Shown here: positions 27,101 through 35,446 of the stretch, one piece after another | Layout: the number at the start of each line of letters is the position of its first letter | Position numbering within the stretch: position 1 is the first letter of the stretch | Source of the DNA: HKST-UBA85 sp035654775 | GTDB taxonomy: Bacteria; Bacteroidota; Bacteroidia; Flavobacteriales; Flavobacteriaceae | Direction: 5' to 3' | Length of the DNA: 39,069 nucleotides | Assembly (NCBI GenBank): GCA_035654775.1 | Contig: DASRWB010000051.1 | Location: 1-39,069, forward strand | Program-made: the position numbers and the translations under genes | The notes under the pieces: generated by a model | Database searches by the model: none | What the model was told of the DNA's origin: nothing | Seen by the model: the letters and a program-made list of their open reading frames with translations, nothing else

Positions 27101-27764
27101 AGTGACCGGTATCTTTATACGCCGTAATAAAGTAATCAATTAGGTTCATCATTAAGGGATATCCTGTAATTTCATCCCCATGGATAGACGAAGTATACAT
27201 TAATTTAGGTTCGGCTTCTTCAGTTGCTATATTGTCAGATATTTTTATAAATAAAAGTCGTTTGTTTCCACCGGCGACTCCTTCAGTAGTTCCGCCAATA
27301 TCTACTAGTTCACAGATATCTGAATGATTGTTGGCAAATTCCTGCATTTGCAGTTCGTAATCGGCATAGGTAGGGTATGCAGATAAAGGAAAAGCTAAAG
27401 GATACGGACCTCGGTTTGCTGTAGAAACCTGGTTGCTCATTACGATACCGTCGGTGTGCTGATTTTCAGATTCCAGTACTGTGAATTCTATACCTTGCTG
27501 GAGAAAATTAGTAAATTGTTGGGCGTTTGCCCAAACGATTAATTCTCCTGTTTGCGGATTGTAATTGAGTATCGAAAGTGCATTTGAAAATTGCTCTATA
27601 TCACTTGGGTTACCAATTTGAAAGCTAAAGGTAAGTTCGCCTTTAAGTTGAATATAATGTTGCGCTCTTTCAAGATTTGATTCTTGGGAATGGGCAAAAT
27701 TGTTGCTTAGGAATGTTACAAGTATAAAAACTAATGCTTGTAAGCCATAAGTAGTTTTTTTCAT
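24120..27764 (-). CDS. T9SS-secreted M14 zinc carboxypeptidase with Fn3, MAM-like, HYR and 28-residue Cys repeats
   Basis: This 1214-residue protein has a signal peptide (1-26), a propeptide-like region (27-118), then an M14 carboxypeptidase domain (about 118-425). Catalytic residues are visible: zinc ligands His195 and Glu198 in SIHGDE, the third ligand His312 in NFHGG, LDLNRNYPD with the carboxylate-binding Asn-Arg, and the general base Glu391 in TTIELSD. Next come a CarboxypepD_reg sandwich (430-510), an Fn3 domain (512-600), a MAM-like jelly roll (610-760), an HYR-like Ig domain (765-845), six 28-residue repeats (851-1018) plus a degenerate seventh, a second HYR-like domain (about 1043-1128), and a type A sorting domain from LYPNPFNTTLMLEL to the end. 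It should remove C-terminal residues from peptides outside the cell. The catalytic domain looks intact. Confidence 0.93.
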   Translation of the reverse strand: MKKTTYGLQALVFILVTFLSNNFAHSQESNLERAQHYIQLKGELTFSFQIGNPSDIEQFSNALSILNYNPQTGELIVWANAQQFTNFLQQGIEFTVLESENQHTDGIVMSNQVSTANRGPYPLAFPLSAYPTYADYELQMQEFANNHSDICELVDIGGTTEGVAGGNKRLLFIKISDNIATEEAEPKLMYTSSIHGDEITGYPLMMNLIDYFITAYKDTGHSDHLRIKNLIDNSEIWINPMANPDGTYYNDPSNTSVVNARRANANGLDLNRNYPDNVAGPHANGHTAYELETQHFMTLAENTHFVLSANFHGGVEVVNYPWDNTYDRHADDDWFIHVSREYADNCQADGPAGYMDYLNNGITHGADWYRVYGGRQDYMNFYYQCKETTIELSDVKLIPSNQLVNHWNYNREALIEYLIQGTYGFQGIVKDAVTGDPIEATVTLVGHDNAGSHTVSTLPHGDYYRPVYAGTYDILFEADCYQPVTLSGQTITNYETKILSDILLTPIAGSAPSNLASSNVQATTATISWNAITGATYEYQYREVGSPTWTTVSTSNNSVNLSGLNQSTQYEVQVRSLCNTDTSPYSSSVLFTTTTPPPCSGTLINAYPYNESFESGFADWTQETSDNFNWTRNSGSTPSNSTGPSSGYSSTFYLYAEANGQSNNSTILNSPCYNLNNKADADFSFAYHMYGSQMGSLALQISTNDGSNWTTLWSLSGNQNDQWYTNTIDLAAYLNQYVRLRFVATIGSVNGQSTSDIAIDTISFTASDASITPVADCKDITVTLDETGNVTISASAIDNGNSEGNLSIDVFSFDCSNIGANNVTLTATDPNDLNNTDSCVAVVTVNQQATPTATNCWDDYQFNTTLCVWENIGSQPAEPTATNCWDDYQFNNTLCAWENLGSQPAEPTATNCWDDYQFNETLCVWENLGAQPVEPTATNCWDDFQFNDTLCAWENLGAQPTEPTATNCWDDFQFNTTLCVWENQGAQPVEPTATNCWDDYQFNDTLCVWENQGSQPVEPETECWETASFNNNTCVWEVSNNGDIIDPVCITKDITIELDVFGDASITVNDIDNGSFDNCGINSMGLSQYNFTTDNVGINMVTLTIMDQSGNVSNCDAMVTVTENSLGIPTVDEMDSIKLYPNPFNTTLMLELRNDTEYSIQLFDVNGRKVYEQTAQPTNNILEIKNLNIEQGHYFIKIINKTTKINMIKKLIKY
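24642..25214 (-). repeat. Tandem 84-bp coding repeats (six full copies plus one degenerate)
   Basis: Six in-frame units of 28 codons occupy 24711-25214, followed by a partial copy at 24642-24710. Each begins PTATNCWDD(Y/F)QFN and has a second Cys in LC(V/A)WEN, giving a C-x10-C pair per unit and a GAQPVE-type linker. Neighbouring units are roughly 85-90% identical in DNA, which points to recent duplication by recombination or slippage; copy number may vary between strains. Confidence 0.95.
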
Positions 27765-27797
27765 CAGATTAGGGGTCTTTTAGTTTTTAATAGGATG

Positions 27798-27857
27798 CTA
27801 ATATATAATTTAATTTTGAAAAAACATCCATGAAATGCAAAAAAATCCGATAAAATG
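27798..27857 (-). promoter_or_regulatory. Upstream region of the carboxypeptidase gene with shared element, copy B
   Basis: The element at 27832-27857 is GAAATGC, seven A, TCCGATAAAATG in plus-strand form. A -7-like octamer TATATTAG (minus strand, 27798-27805) lies 32 nt downstream of the T run, about one helical turn further than in copy A. The -7 box has one mismatch to TAnnTTTG. Confidence 0.4.
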
Positions 27858-27943
27858 TAAAGATAATTGTTTAAAATATTGATAATGTGAGAAATAACTT
27901 ATAGGTGTTTTTTTAATAAAAAAGTAAAAAAAGGCTTCTTTTG

Positions 27944-28720
27944 TTATAAAACAATCATTTTTGAAGATTGAAGTCTATCTGTGGAAACAACAACAATTAC
28001 GGATCCGGAGGAGTTAATCTGTATTGGTATTTTAACCTCTTTACTATTTCTTGTTGTGTAGTTTGAGATGATTCTTCCTTGTAAATCAATCAATTGAATA
28101 GCTTGAATAGCAGAATTAGAAGTGACATGCAGGATGTTTGAGCTTGTGTAGTAATTTATTTTACTATTATCTGCATTAGCGTCGTTTATTGTAAGTAATG
28201 CACTATTTGCTCCATTTATGTTAGGAATGCTATTTGCTGAAAAAGTAATGTAAAATCTGTCCAGATAATCTCCGGAAGCTATTTCGGTATTAAAAGTTGC
28301 TTCGTTTAATAGGGTATAGGTATTATCGTAAAGGTCGAATACATATACAGGGATATCTTCTGTGAAATTTTCAAGGGCATTTAGTGCTATTTGTATTTGG
28401 CCACCATCTCTGAGAAATAAGCCTAAGGGATATATTTTTGAAGTTTCATAGGCACCAACTCCTTGTATTACATAACGTTCATCTTCAATTAACCAGTTTA
28501 AGTCATTAGGAAAATTATCTATGTTGACTGCATCATAACCAAAGTCAAAACCATCTGTTGCGATGTCATTGGTGAATCCAAGTAATAAATGTCTTACATA
28601 ACCGTCAGGAGAAGTGAAATCTATTCTAACGCGTTGTACAGAACTGCTTTCGGCATGAATCGTAACTACTGAAAACAGGCTAAAAAACATGAAGCAGGTA
28701 AGTAGTGTAATTTTTTTCAT
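27944..28720 (-). CDS. Free-standing secreted tail-domain protein, T9SS-associated
   Basis: The 258 residues consist of a signal peptide (KKITLLTCFMFFSLFSVVTIHA), a domain of about 140 residues (RVRIDFTSPDGYVRHLLLGFT, DGFDFGYDAVNIDNFPND, YVIQGVGAYETSKIYPLGL, DYLDRFYITFSAN) and a divergent sorting-like C-terminus with IQLIDLQGRIISNY and a final SSKMIVL. The middle domain is clearly the same as residues about 1833-1966 of the 2060-residue neighbour, and more distantly residues 1589-1721 of the 1811-residue one. It therefore has the tail without the large N-terminal part. It may be a partner, a decoy or the remnant of a larger gene, though its own signal peptide, promoter and intact frame argue for function. 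Confidence 0.82.
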   Translation of the reverse strand: MKKITLLTCFMFFSLFSVVTIHAESSSVQRVRIDFTSPDGYVRHLLLGFTNDIATDGFDFGYDAVNIDNFPNDLNWLIEDERYVIQGVGAYETSKIYPLGLFLRDGGQIQIALNALENFTEDIPVYVFDLYDNTYTLLNEATFNTEIASGDYLDRFYITFSANSIPNINGANSALLTINDANADNSKINYYTSSNILHVTSNSAIQAIQLIDLQGRIISNYTTRNSKEVKIPIQINSSGSVIVVVSTDRLQSSKMIVL

Positions 28721-28765
28721 GAGCTTGGGGCTTTTATGTTTACTACTAAGGATTTAAGGGTATAT

Positions 28766-28823
28766 CAAATATACGACGCATTCTGTTAATAGTCTACAAA
28801 AAGCAAAAAAATACGATAAAAAA
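28766..28823 (-). promoter_or_regulatory. Promoter region of the 258-residue protein gene with shared element, copy C
   Basis: A perfect -7 box TATATTTG (minus strand, 28766-28773) is 22 nt from a CAAAAA (28796) that could be the -33 element. The shared element (GC, seven A, TACGATAAAA in plus-strand form, 28803-28823) lies a further 8 nt upstream. Confidence 0.5.
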
Positions 28824-28844
28824 CATTAAATTTTAACACATACA

Positions 28845-28875
28845 AAAAAAGCGACTTAAAAAAAGTCGCTTTTTT
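28845..28875 (-). terminator. Intrinsic terminator of the 2060-residue protein gene
   Basis: A perfect 13-bp stem, AAAAAAGCGACTT (28845-28857) and AAGTCGCTTTTTT (28863-28875), has a 5-nt A loop. On the minus strand it lies 30 nt past the stop of the 28906 gene and ends in T; being symmetric it could work in both directions. Confidence 0.9.
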
Positions 28876-28905
28876 AACTGAGATATCCTTTTATTATGAC
28901 AAGAA

Positions 28906-31900
28906 TTATTGGTTGATAATAATTTTCTTAGCCAAAATTTTTCCGGTAGAAGTTTCTATTTTAACAATGTAATTTCCTTCAGCAATGTTTTTCACCGGGA
29001 TTTTAATTTCATTATTGTTCAGGTTTATGTTTGTTTCATCCCAGCTGGAAAGTGATTGGCCCAGTATTGAGATTAATGAAACTCGTTTTACAACAACACT
29101 TGAAGGTGTTTTAATAAATATTTCATTGGTGTTGTTTAAGAAATTTATTGCTATTTGTTGAGCTTCAATATCGGTAGTTGATAGTGAATTACTCGCGTTA
29201 AAGGTTACAAAGTATCGGTCTAAGTAATTTCCGGGTTCCAAAGTAAATTCATAGCTTTCGTCATTAATTTGAGCATAGGTATTAAGTACGGCGTCGTAGA
29301 TGTATACGTTCACATCTTCTTCAAAGTTTTCCATACTTTCCAAAGAAAGTGATATTGTGCTTTGTGCGGTTAAGTATACGCTCAGCGGATACATTGCTGC
29401 TTCGCTAAATTCACCAACACCTTGAATTACGTAGGGTTTACCTGCGATATTAAACGTAACATCGTTAGGGAAAGTGTCGTAGTTTTCTGCATCATACCCA
29501 AAATCAAATCCGTCAGAAGCAGTGCTGTTAGGAATAAAACCTAATAACAAATACCTTGATGCAGCTTCATTTATTGTGGCAGTTAAGCGTAAGGTTTTTT
29601 TATCGCTTCCTGTTGAATTAGTGGAAGCCTGTGCAGTATTGTTTCTGGCAAACACAGACTCGCTTGCTAAGGTTTCTGTTTTAAAAATACGCTGGTCGTT
29701 ATGGAAAGTAACCTGACCGCCGGGTGCAGCCAGTGCGCCTACAAAAAAGCCTTGTCCCACCGGGATGTATTGTGTAGGAACTAAAGATGAAGAACCGTTA
29801 CCGCTTACTTCATACCCGTCATTGGTTATTGGTGGAGTCACCGGAGCAATACCTCCGGTAAGGTTTCTTACGGCATAACCGCCTTCATACTCGCTTAGTA
29901 CATGTGTAGCGTTTGAGGTATAATGCACCCAGAAATACAGCGAGCCGTCAAAGCTGCTTGTTGTTCCTGCATTTCCTCCGGGAATATTGTCTAAAATAAA
30001 CTCATCTGCATCAATTGCTGAAGGATATGGGTTACCGATTAGTATTTCATTTCCTGATGAAATTAAATTAGAAAGCGTTCCGTTGTGTGGTTTTCCTATG
30101 AAAACATAGTTTTGCACATCGCTTACAGGGTTTCCTACACCGCTTCCTTTCATGGTAAATCCTAATCCGGTAGCTAGAGTTCCGTTCTCTGCAATATAAT
30201 CCCATTCAGAATAGGTGTTTGAAGCGCCATTATAAAATGCATACAGCCACCTTCTACTGATTGAAATAGGGTTTGTTGCTCCGGTGGCGTTGTAAGCGCC
30301 TGTCCAGGAAATGTTCATAGGGTTGTTTGTATTGGTTCCATCGCGCAATACGCTGGAAATACTATAGGCTGTATTATTGGCTGTTGTATTTACGGCGCTA
30401 ACCGGCGAGCTCCAGTAATTGTAATTAAACAAGTTTGCAGTTCCTTGCTGATCGCGTTCCAAATACCCCGAGCTGGTTACATCAAGGATACTGTTTTGAT
30501 CTTGTAGCAATTGCGATTCGCCAACAAGGTCTATTATTCCGTCCAATTTTAGGTAGTGGGTCACCCGTAAACTTTGTCCTAAATTGCTTTCATCTTGAGC
30601 AGAACCCGGATCGGACATTGTTAGTTCTTTTCCGGCCGTATCAGAGATCAGCCCCAATACCGTAATGTCTTTGTTACCGGAATTGATGTTGTGTGAGATT
30701 TGAACAATGTTCCAATCTATAGGCGTTGTACCATCGATACCTAAACTGTTAGGGGCATCCCATACATTAAAATGTGTCCAAGTATTGTCTGTTGCCCAAT
30801 TTTGACCGTCAACTCTTGATGTATAGGGTAAAGGTGCAGTTTCTTGTTGTGAAGAGAAAATATTGATTAATCGGCCACCAACTCCTTTGTAAGGTGCCAG
30901 GCTGCCACAACCTAAATTCATTCTGTAATAACCGTCGAGATTAGACCAATTCAATCCCGGAACATCTATAGGAATGACTTCACCTCTTACAGCCGTATTG
31001 TTGTAAATTTCCTGGTTCATCATGAGCCTTATTTGGTCAACAGTCAGGCCTACATTCCATATTCTCACTTCGTCTATCCATCCGTGGAAATGGTTTGTGG
31101 TACTATTGGCCGGACCTACGGTAACATCCATTGCGCCCAGTATACATTCGGCAAAACCACTGGTTGTGGCAGGAGCAACAGAGGTGCCTGATACAGTACC
31201 TACATCAATACCGTCAACATAGAGTTTGTAAGTTCCTCCGTCAAAGGTTACGGCCAGATGATACCATCTGCTGGCATTAATATTATGTTGTGACCTAATC
31301 GAACCATTTCCGGAGCCACTGTACCAATTAAAACGCACTTGTCCGTTTACAATACTTAAATCGTAACCGGCATTGGAGCTCGATGCAATTTTTTTAGAGA
31401 ATACTGTTTTTGTGCCGGAAACACTGTGCGGTTTTACCCAGGCTTCTATACTAAAGTTGTTGGTTAGGTTATAATTATCTCTGAAAGTAACGTAATCGTT
31501 ATTTCCGTCAAAATCAATGAAGTCACAACTGGTTATGGTTACGTCTACTTCATCGTAACAGCCGTTTTGCAATGTCCATCTGAGTCTGTAGGTTCCTGGA
31601 TCTCCGGTAAAAGTCGCTCTTGGATTGGTTGTACTTGAAAAAGTTGATCCTGTTCCGCAAGTACCTGGAGGCGCTGAAACAATAGACCATGAACCTCCCA
31701 TACCTGTACCCGGATAATTGGTGTCTCCGTTACTTAAATTTGGAACTACATACAGGTTACTTTCGTAAGCACCATTATTGTAATTTTCTACGGCAGTAAG
31801 CGTATTGTCGTATGCATTTAGTCTGATGCTGGATTGTCCACATTCTCCGGCCTGAGGTGAAAAGTTTTGTCCGGCATAAGCCAAACTCACTTCAATAGGA

Positions 31901-34900
31901 ACAAACTGGGTTCCAGCATCTCCATCCGCACGACAACCGTTAACCAATGAGGTAACGCCATAATCGATAATTCCCGGGGTAACCGGTGTTACTGTAACAT
32001 TTTCACCTATGGCTATCACGGTACCGTTTTCATCTGTCCATTCTAAAATCTCGTCTATGGGAGCATAGGGGAAACCAACATCATCAATTACCCAAGAACT
32101 GTATACATTATAGCTACTTGGAATATTGTTACAGGTATTTTCAGGGTTAGGGGGAAAGTATTGATGGTTGCATCTTGTGGTTCCTAAGGCGTCAAAAACA
32201 AACCGGATACGCAGTCCGGACATGCCTATATAATCAGATAAATCAATAGAGGTAAATTGTAAAGGGTCTGTGTGCGGGTGTTGCCCGTTATTGTTTGTAT
32301 TACAGTTTGAAATGCTGGTTACTGTGAAACCGCTGTTGTTTCCACTGGTTAAATTATCACCTTGATCGGTATTTAATACAATATCATAGGTATTGCCGCC
32401 ATCAAGGGAAAGTTCTATTCTTCCTTCGCCACCATTACAAAAATAGTATGCTTGGTAAAACTGTAGGACAGCTTCACCCGGAGACATACCTATGGTATTA
32501 AAAACAGGAGTTTCTAAGGTTGTATAGTATGGACCATTTGCAGCTGCGAATTTTGTATTGTCGTGGGTGTCGTAACGAATACCGCTTAATATTTTCGGAC
32601 CATTGGTTTCTTTCCAGGTAGGTTCATTGGCATTGTTACCACTGGCAGGGAAAAAGCCATCAATACCATCTACTCTCCAATCTTCAGGCTGTGCATAGTT
32701 AAAGAATCCACCTTCACCTATCTGGCTGGCATATTCAAAATAACTCATGGCTTCAATATCAACAGATTCATTTAAACATATTGCAAGGTTAGACGTATTT
32801 ACAATTATGGGCGGTTCATCCGGAGGTAAAAAGCGAATAATAGCCAAAGGAGAAATAGACTGGCAGTCACCCGACTGGAATACGATACGTACTAATGTGG
32901 TATTTAATAACCCGGTAAGGGTATGTTGGGTTAAGCCTGCCGTTCCGGAAACGTTGTTCCATGAAAGTCCTTCGTCGGTAGAAATTTGCCAGGTAAGTAC
33001 GTTGGCTGCAGTAATGTTACTGCTTCCATCCAGATTTAAGGTTAGTTGTACATCTTTTGGTACGGCTACTCCACCGGGGCAAGCCGTAACTTCAACCAAT
33101 TCACTTGGAGGCTCGGGATTATCCGGTACGGGGTTAACGATTTCACCGGTTAGTGTACCGCTGGTAATTTCAGGGGCTTCAATAGTTACTGTGGCATTAC
33201 AAACACTCGTGTTTCCTGAGGCGTCAGCAATAGTCAGTGCTACCGTATTTGCGCCAATATCCTCACAGCCGAAGGTCGTTTGAGCCAAGCTTAGACTAAC
33301 CGAGCTACAAATATCACCTGTTCCGGTGTAGAGCGAATTAATTTCAGCTGCAGACAAAGTATATTCCCCTGTTGAAGCATCCAGTGTTACCGTTATGTTT
33401 CCACAGCCGGCATTTGGAGGAGTTATATCTTCGACCGTTACTGTCGCTGTACAGGTAGTGGTATTCCCGCTGGTATCTGTGACGGTTAGTGTAACATTAT
33501 TATTTCCAATAGCTGAACAGTCAAAAGTAGATGGCGATATATTCATAGATTGAATACCACAATTATCATTCGAACCGTTATCGATATCAATAGCATTTAT
33601 GGTTACCGAACCTCCGGGATCCAACTGAACCGTAAGATTTTGACAAACGGCATTAGGTGGTGTGTTATCAGATGGGATTACCTGAAAACTACAATTGGTA
33701 GTATTACCACTAGTGTCTGTGGCGGTAAGGGTAACGGTTGTTGCAGCAGTAATTACAGTACCCGCAACAGGATTCTGAGAGATGTTTGCTACGCTACAAT
33801 TGTCATTTGCCGAAGCAAGTCCGGTATAATTTAATAAAGTATACTGACAAGAACCTGTAAAGCTTACATTCTGGTTTCCGGGACAAGTAATGGAAGGAGC
33901 TACATTGTCTTCCACGGTAACGGTAGCGTTGCAGGTCGAAGAGTTTCCGTTAACATCAGTAACGGTAAGAGTTACGGTATTGTTTCCTACATCGCTGCAA
34001 TCAAAATCGGTTTGGTTTATACTCACCGAGGCCACGCCGCAATTGTCGTTAGAGCCGTTATTTATGTCGGCTGCGGTAATGGATGCATTGCCTGAAGCGT
34101 CGAGCTGCACGGTGATGTTCTGACATACGGCATTGGGAGCTGTAGTATCAACTACATTTACGGTACGGGTAACCTGTGTTGCGGGATTGCCTTCGGCATC
34201 AGTTACATTATAAGTTACGGTATACGACCCTACGGAATTAGTATCTACGGAAGAATTATCAACCGTTACTGCACCGATAGCCAAACAGCCATCATCAGCC
34301 GTTGCGCCAAGTTCAGTATAAGGGCCACAAGCTTCCACGGTAACAACAGACACGCCGTTAAGCGTAATGGTTGGTGCTGTAGTATCAACTACATTTACGG
34401 TACGGGTAACCTGCGTTGCGGGATTGCCTTCGACGTCAGTTACATTATAAGTTACGGTATAAGACCCTACGGAATTGGTATCTACGGAGGAGTTGTCAAT
34501 GACGACACTTCCCACACCGGAGCAATTGTCGGTTGCAGTTGCCCCTAATTCGGTATAAGCTGTACAAGCTTCAATAGTAACGGTATCCGGGCCTGTTAAG
34601 GTAATGGTAGGCGCTTCGTTATCTGTTATGGTTACGGTAAAACTACATTGCTCTATATTTCCCAACCCATCATCAGCGGTATAGGTTATGGTGGTTGTAC
34701 CTACGGGAAAGGTATAATCGGGGATTGTATTAATTCCGGTTAACGGAGAACTGTCAGTTACGGCTCCGCTCATTTGCCAGGTTAGAACAGTGGTACTCCC
34801 GTCAAAACTAGGGGTAAGGTTGGCGGCATCTATGAATGCAGTACAAACTCCGCTATCTGTATTTTCGGTACGGTTAGACGGACATACCAAATTGGGAGGC

Positions 34901-35088
34901 TGTGTGTTAAATGACACGACATGTGCCAATATACTTTGCGGTGTGGTATAGTCTGAAACAAAGTTGCTTAATGCAAAGGAATAGGAGGTCTTACCATGCA
35001 GCGTAGGTTTTATACTGCGTGCCGAAGCGCTTGTGTAAGACAAGAAGGTGAATACACCGATACAAATTAAAAAGTAAATATTCCTCAT
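28906..35088 (-). CDS. Giant T9SS-secreted protein with HYR/Ig-like repeats and LamG domain
   Basis: This 2060-residue protein has a signal peptide (1-24), an HYR domain (about 66-150), two tandem 79-residue Ig-like DUF5011-type repeats (about 156-316), further HYR-like repeats with VCQNITVQLD and GNNTVTLTVTD patterns to about 633, a jelly-roll region (about 800-1020, ending SSWVIDDVGFP), a LamG domain (about 1187-1358, FIDFDGNNDYV), the YWSSP/GNPYPSA block (about 1540-1803), the tail domain (about 1833-1966) and a type A sorting domain (to 2060). From the LamG domain onward it aligns with the 1811-residue neighbour. Many Cys pairs in the HYR part suggest disulfides outside the cell. It is probably a surface adhesin or binding protein; no enzyme motif was seen. 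Confidence 0.9.
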   Translation of the reverse strand: MRNIYFLICIGVFTFLSYTSASARSIKPTLHGKTSYSFALSNFVSDYTTPQSILAHVVSFNTQPPNLVCPSNRTENTDSGVCTAFIDAANLTPSFDGSTTVLTWQMSGAVTDSSPLTGINTIPDYTFPVGTTTITYTADDGLGNIEQCSFTVTITDNEAPTITLTGPDTVTIEACTAYTELGATATDNCSGVGSVVIDNSSVDTNSVGSYTVTYNVTDVEGNPATQVTRTVNVVDTTAPTITLNGVSVVTVEACGPYTELGATADDGCLAIGAVTVDNSSVDTNSVGSYTVTYNVTDAEGNPATQVTRTVNVVDTTAPNAVCQNITVQLDASGNASITAADINNGSNDNCGVASVSINQTDFDCSDVGNNTVTLTVTDVNGNSSTCNATVTVEDNVAPSITCPGNQNVSFTGSCQYTLLNYTGLASANDNCSVANISQNPVAGTVITAATTVTLTATDTSGNTTNCSFQVIPSDNTPPNAVCQNLTVQLDPGGSVTINAIDIDNGSNDNCGIQSMNISPSTFDCSAIGNNNVTLTVTDTSGNTTTCTATVTVEDITPPNAGCGNITVTLDASTGEYTLSAAEINSLYTGTGDICSSVSLSLAQTTFGCEDIGANTVALTIADASGNTSVCNATVTIEAPEITSGTLTGEIVNPVPDNPEPPSELVEVTACPGGVAVPKDVQLTLNLDGSSNITAANVLTWQISTDEGLSWNNVSGTAGLTQHTLTGLLNTTLVRIVFQSGDCQSISPLAIIRFLPPDEPPIIVNTSNLAICLNESVDIEAMSYFEYASQIGEGGFFNYAQPEDWRVDGIDGFFPASGNNANEPTWKETNGPKILSGIRYDTHDNTKFAAANGPYYTTLETPVFNTIGMSPGEAVLQFYQAYYFCNGGEGRIELSLDGGNTYDIVLNTDQGDNLTSGNNSGFTVTSISNCNTNNNGQHPHTDPLQFTSIDLSDYIGMSGLRIRFVFDALGTTRCNHQYFPPNPENTCNNIPSSYNVYSSWVIDDVGFPYAPIDEILEWTDENGTVIAIGENVTVTPVTPGIIDYGVTSLVNGCRADGDAGTQFVPIEVSLAYAGQNFSPQAGECGQSSIRLNAYDNTLTAVENYNNGAYESNLYVVPNLSNGDTNYPGTGMGGSWSIVSAPPGTCGTGSTFSSTTNPRATFTGDPGTYRLRWTLQNGCYDEVDVTITSCDFIDFDGNNDYVTFRDNYNLTNNFSIEAWVKPHSVSGTKTVFSKKIASSSNAGYDLSIVNGQVRFNWYSGSGNGSIRSQHNINASRWYHLAVTFDGGTYKLYVDGIDVGTVSGTSVAPATTSGFAECILGAMDVTVGPANSTTNHFHGWIDEVRIWNVGLTVDQIRLMMNQEIYNNTAVRGEVIPIDVPGLNWSNLDGYYRMNLGCGSLAPYKGVGGRLINIFSSQQETAPLPYTSRVDGQNWATDNTWTHFNVWDAPNSLGIDGTTPIDWNIVQISHNINSGNKDITVLGLISDTAGKELTMSDPGSAQDESNLGQSLRVTHYLKLDGIIDLVGESQLLQDQNSILDVTSSGYLERDQQGTANLFNYNYWSSPVSAVNTTANNTAYSISSVLRDGTNTNNPMNISWTGAYNATGATNPISISRRWLYAFYNGASNTYSEWDYIAENGTLATGLGFTMKGSGVGNPVSDVQNYVFIGKPHNGTLSNLISSGNEILIGNPYPSAIDADEFILDNIPGGNAGTTSSFDGSLYFWVHYTSNATHVLSEYEGGYAVRNLTGGIAPVTPPITNDGYEVSGNGSSSLVPTQYIPVGQGFFVGALAAPGGQVTFHNDQRIFKTETLASESVFARNNTAQASTNSTGSDKKTLRLTATINEAASRYLLLGFIPNSTASDGFDFGYDAENYDTFPNDVTFNIAGKPYVIQGVGEFSEAAMYPLSVYLTAQSTISLSLESMENFEEDVNVYIYDAVLNTYAQINDESYEFTLEPGNYLDRYFVTFNASNSLSTTDIEAQQIAINFLNNTNEIFIKTPSSVVVKRVSLISILGQSLSSWDETNINLNNNEIKIPVKNIAEGNYIVKIETSTGKILAKKIIINQ
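34141..34614 (-). repeat. Two tandem 237-bp coding repeats (79-residue Ig-like units)
   Basis: Bases 34141-34377 and 34378-34614 encode two Ig-like units with a period of 237 bp. The first 120 bases of each, which encode VGSYTVTYNVTD and ATQVTRTVNVVDTTAP, are almost identical; the other half has diverged (TADDGC versus TATDNC). This is an in-frame internal duplication. Confidence 0.9.
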
Positions 35089-35446
35089 ATATACTGTTTT
35101 TAAAAAACAAAAAATTCAATTCGGGCTGGATTAATTGATTTCTATTTGCTTTTACTGCTCATTGCTATTAATCAGTATTCTGAGGGAATGCGTAAAAATA
35201 CTTTACTTGAACATCGCAGTCAAAATTATTCGATGAAATGCAAGTAAAAGTATGTAAGTTACTGACTTTTAGAACTTTTTTTTCTATTTCAGTGTCATTT
35301 GTTTATGGATTTACAGGTCAATGATACTAAAACTTATTTAGATAAACAAAAAAAATGATAAAAAAAGTAATATAATACTTACGGACATTTCTTTTTATCG
35401 AATAAATCATTCTTTATAACGAGTGTAAAATCAAGATTTCCTTCGT
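35089..35446. other. Gene-free 358-nt interval upstream of the 2060-residue protein gene
   Basis: It is very A/T-rich and holds no convincing gene. It contains a perfect minus-strand -7 box TAATTTTG (35221-35228), GAAATGCAA (35235-35243) as in the shared element, and further out C, eight A, TGATAAAA (35347-35363), another look-alike. A weak stem AAGTA/TACTT (35365-35380) followed leftward by T runs might end the transcript of the 35447 gene. Confidence 0.45.

Noticed and set aside
35305..35358. A 17-codon frame in the interval upstream of the 2060-residue gene
   Set aside because: Too short, A/T-driven composition, no signal or promoter, and within a likely regulatory region.
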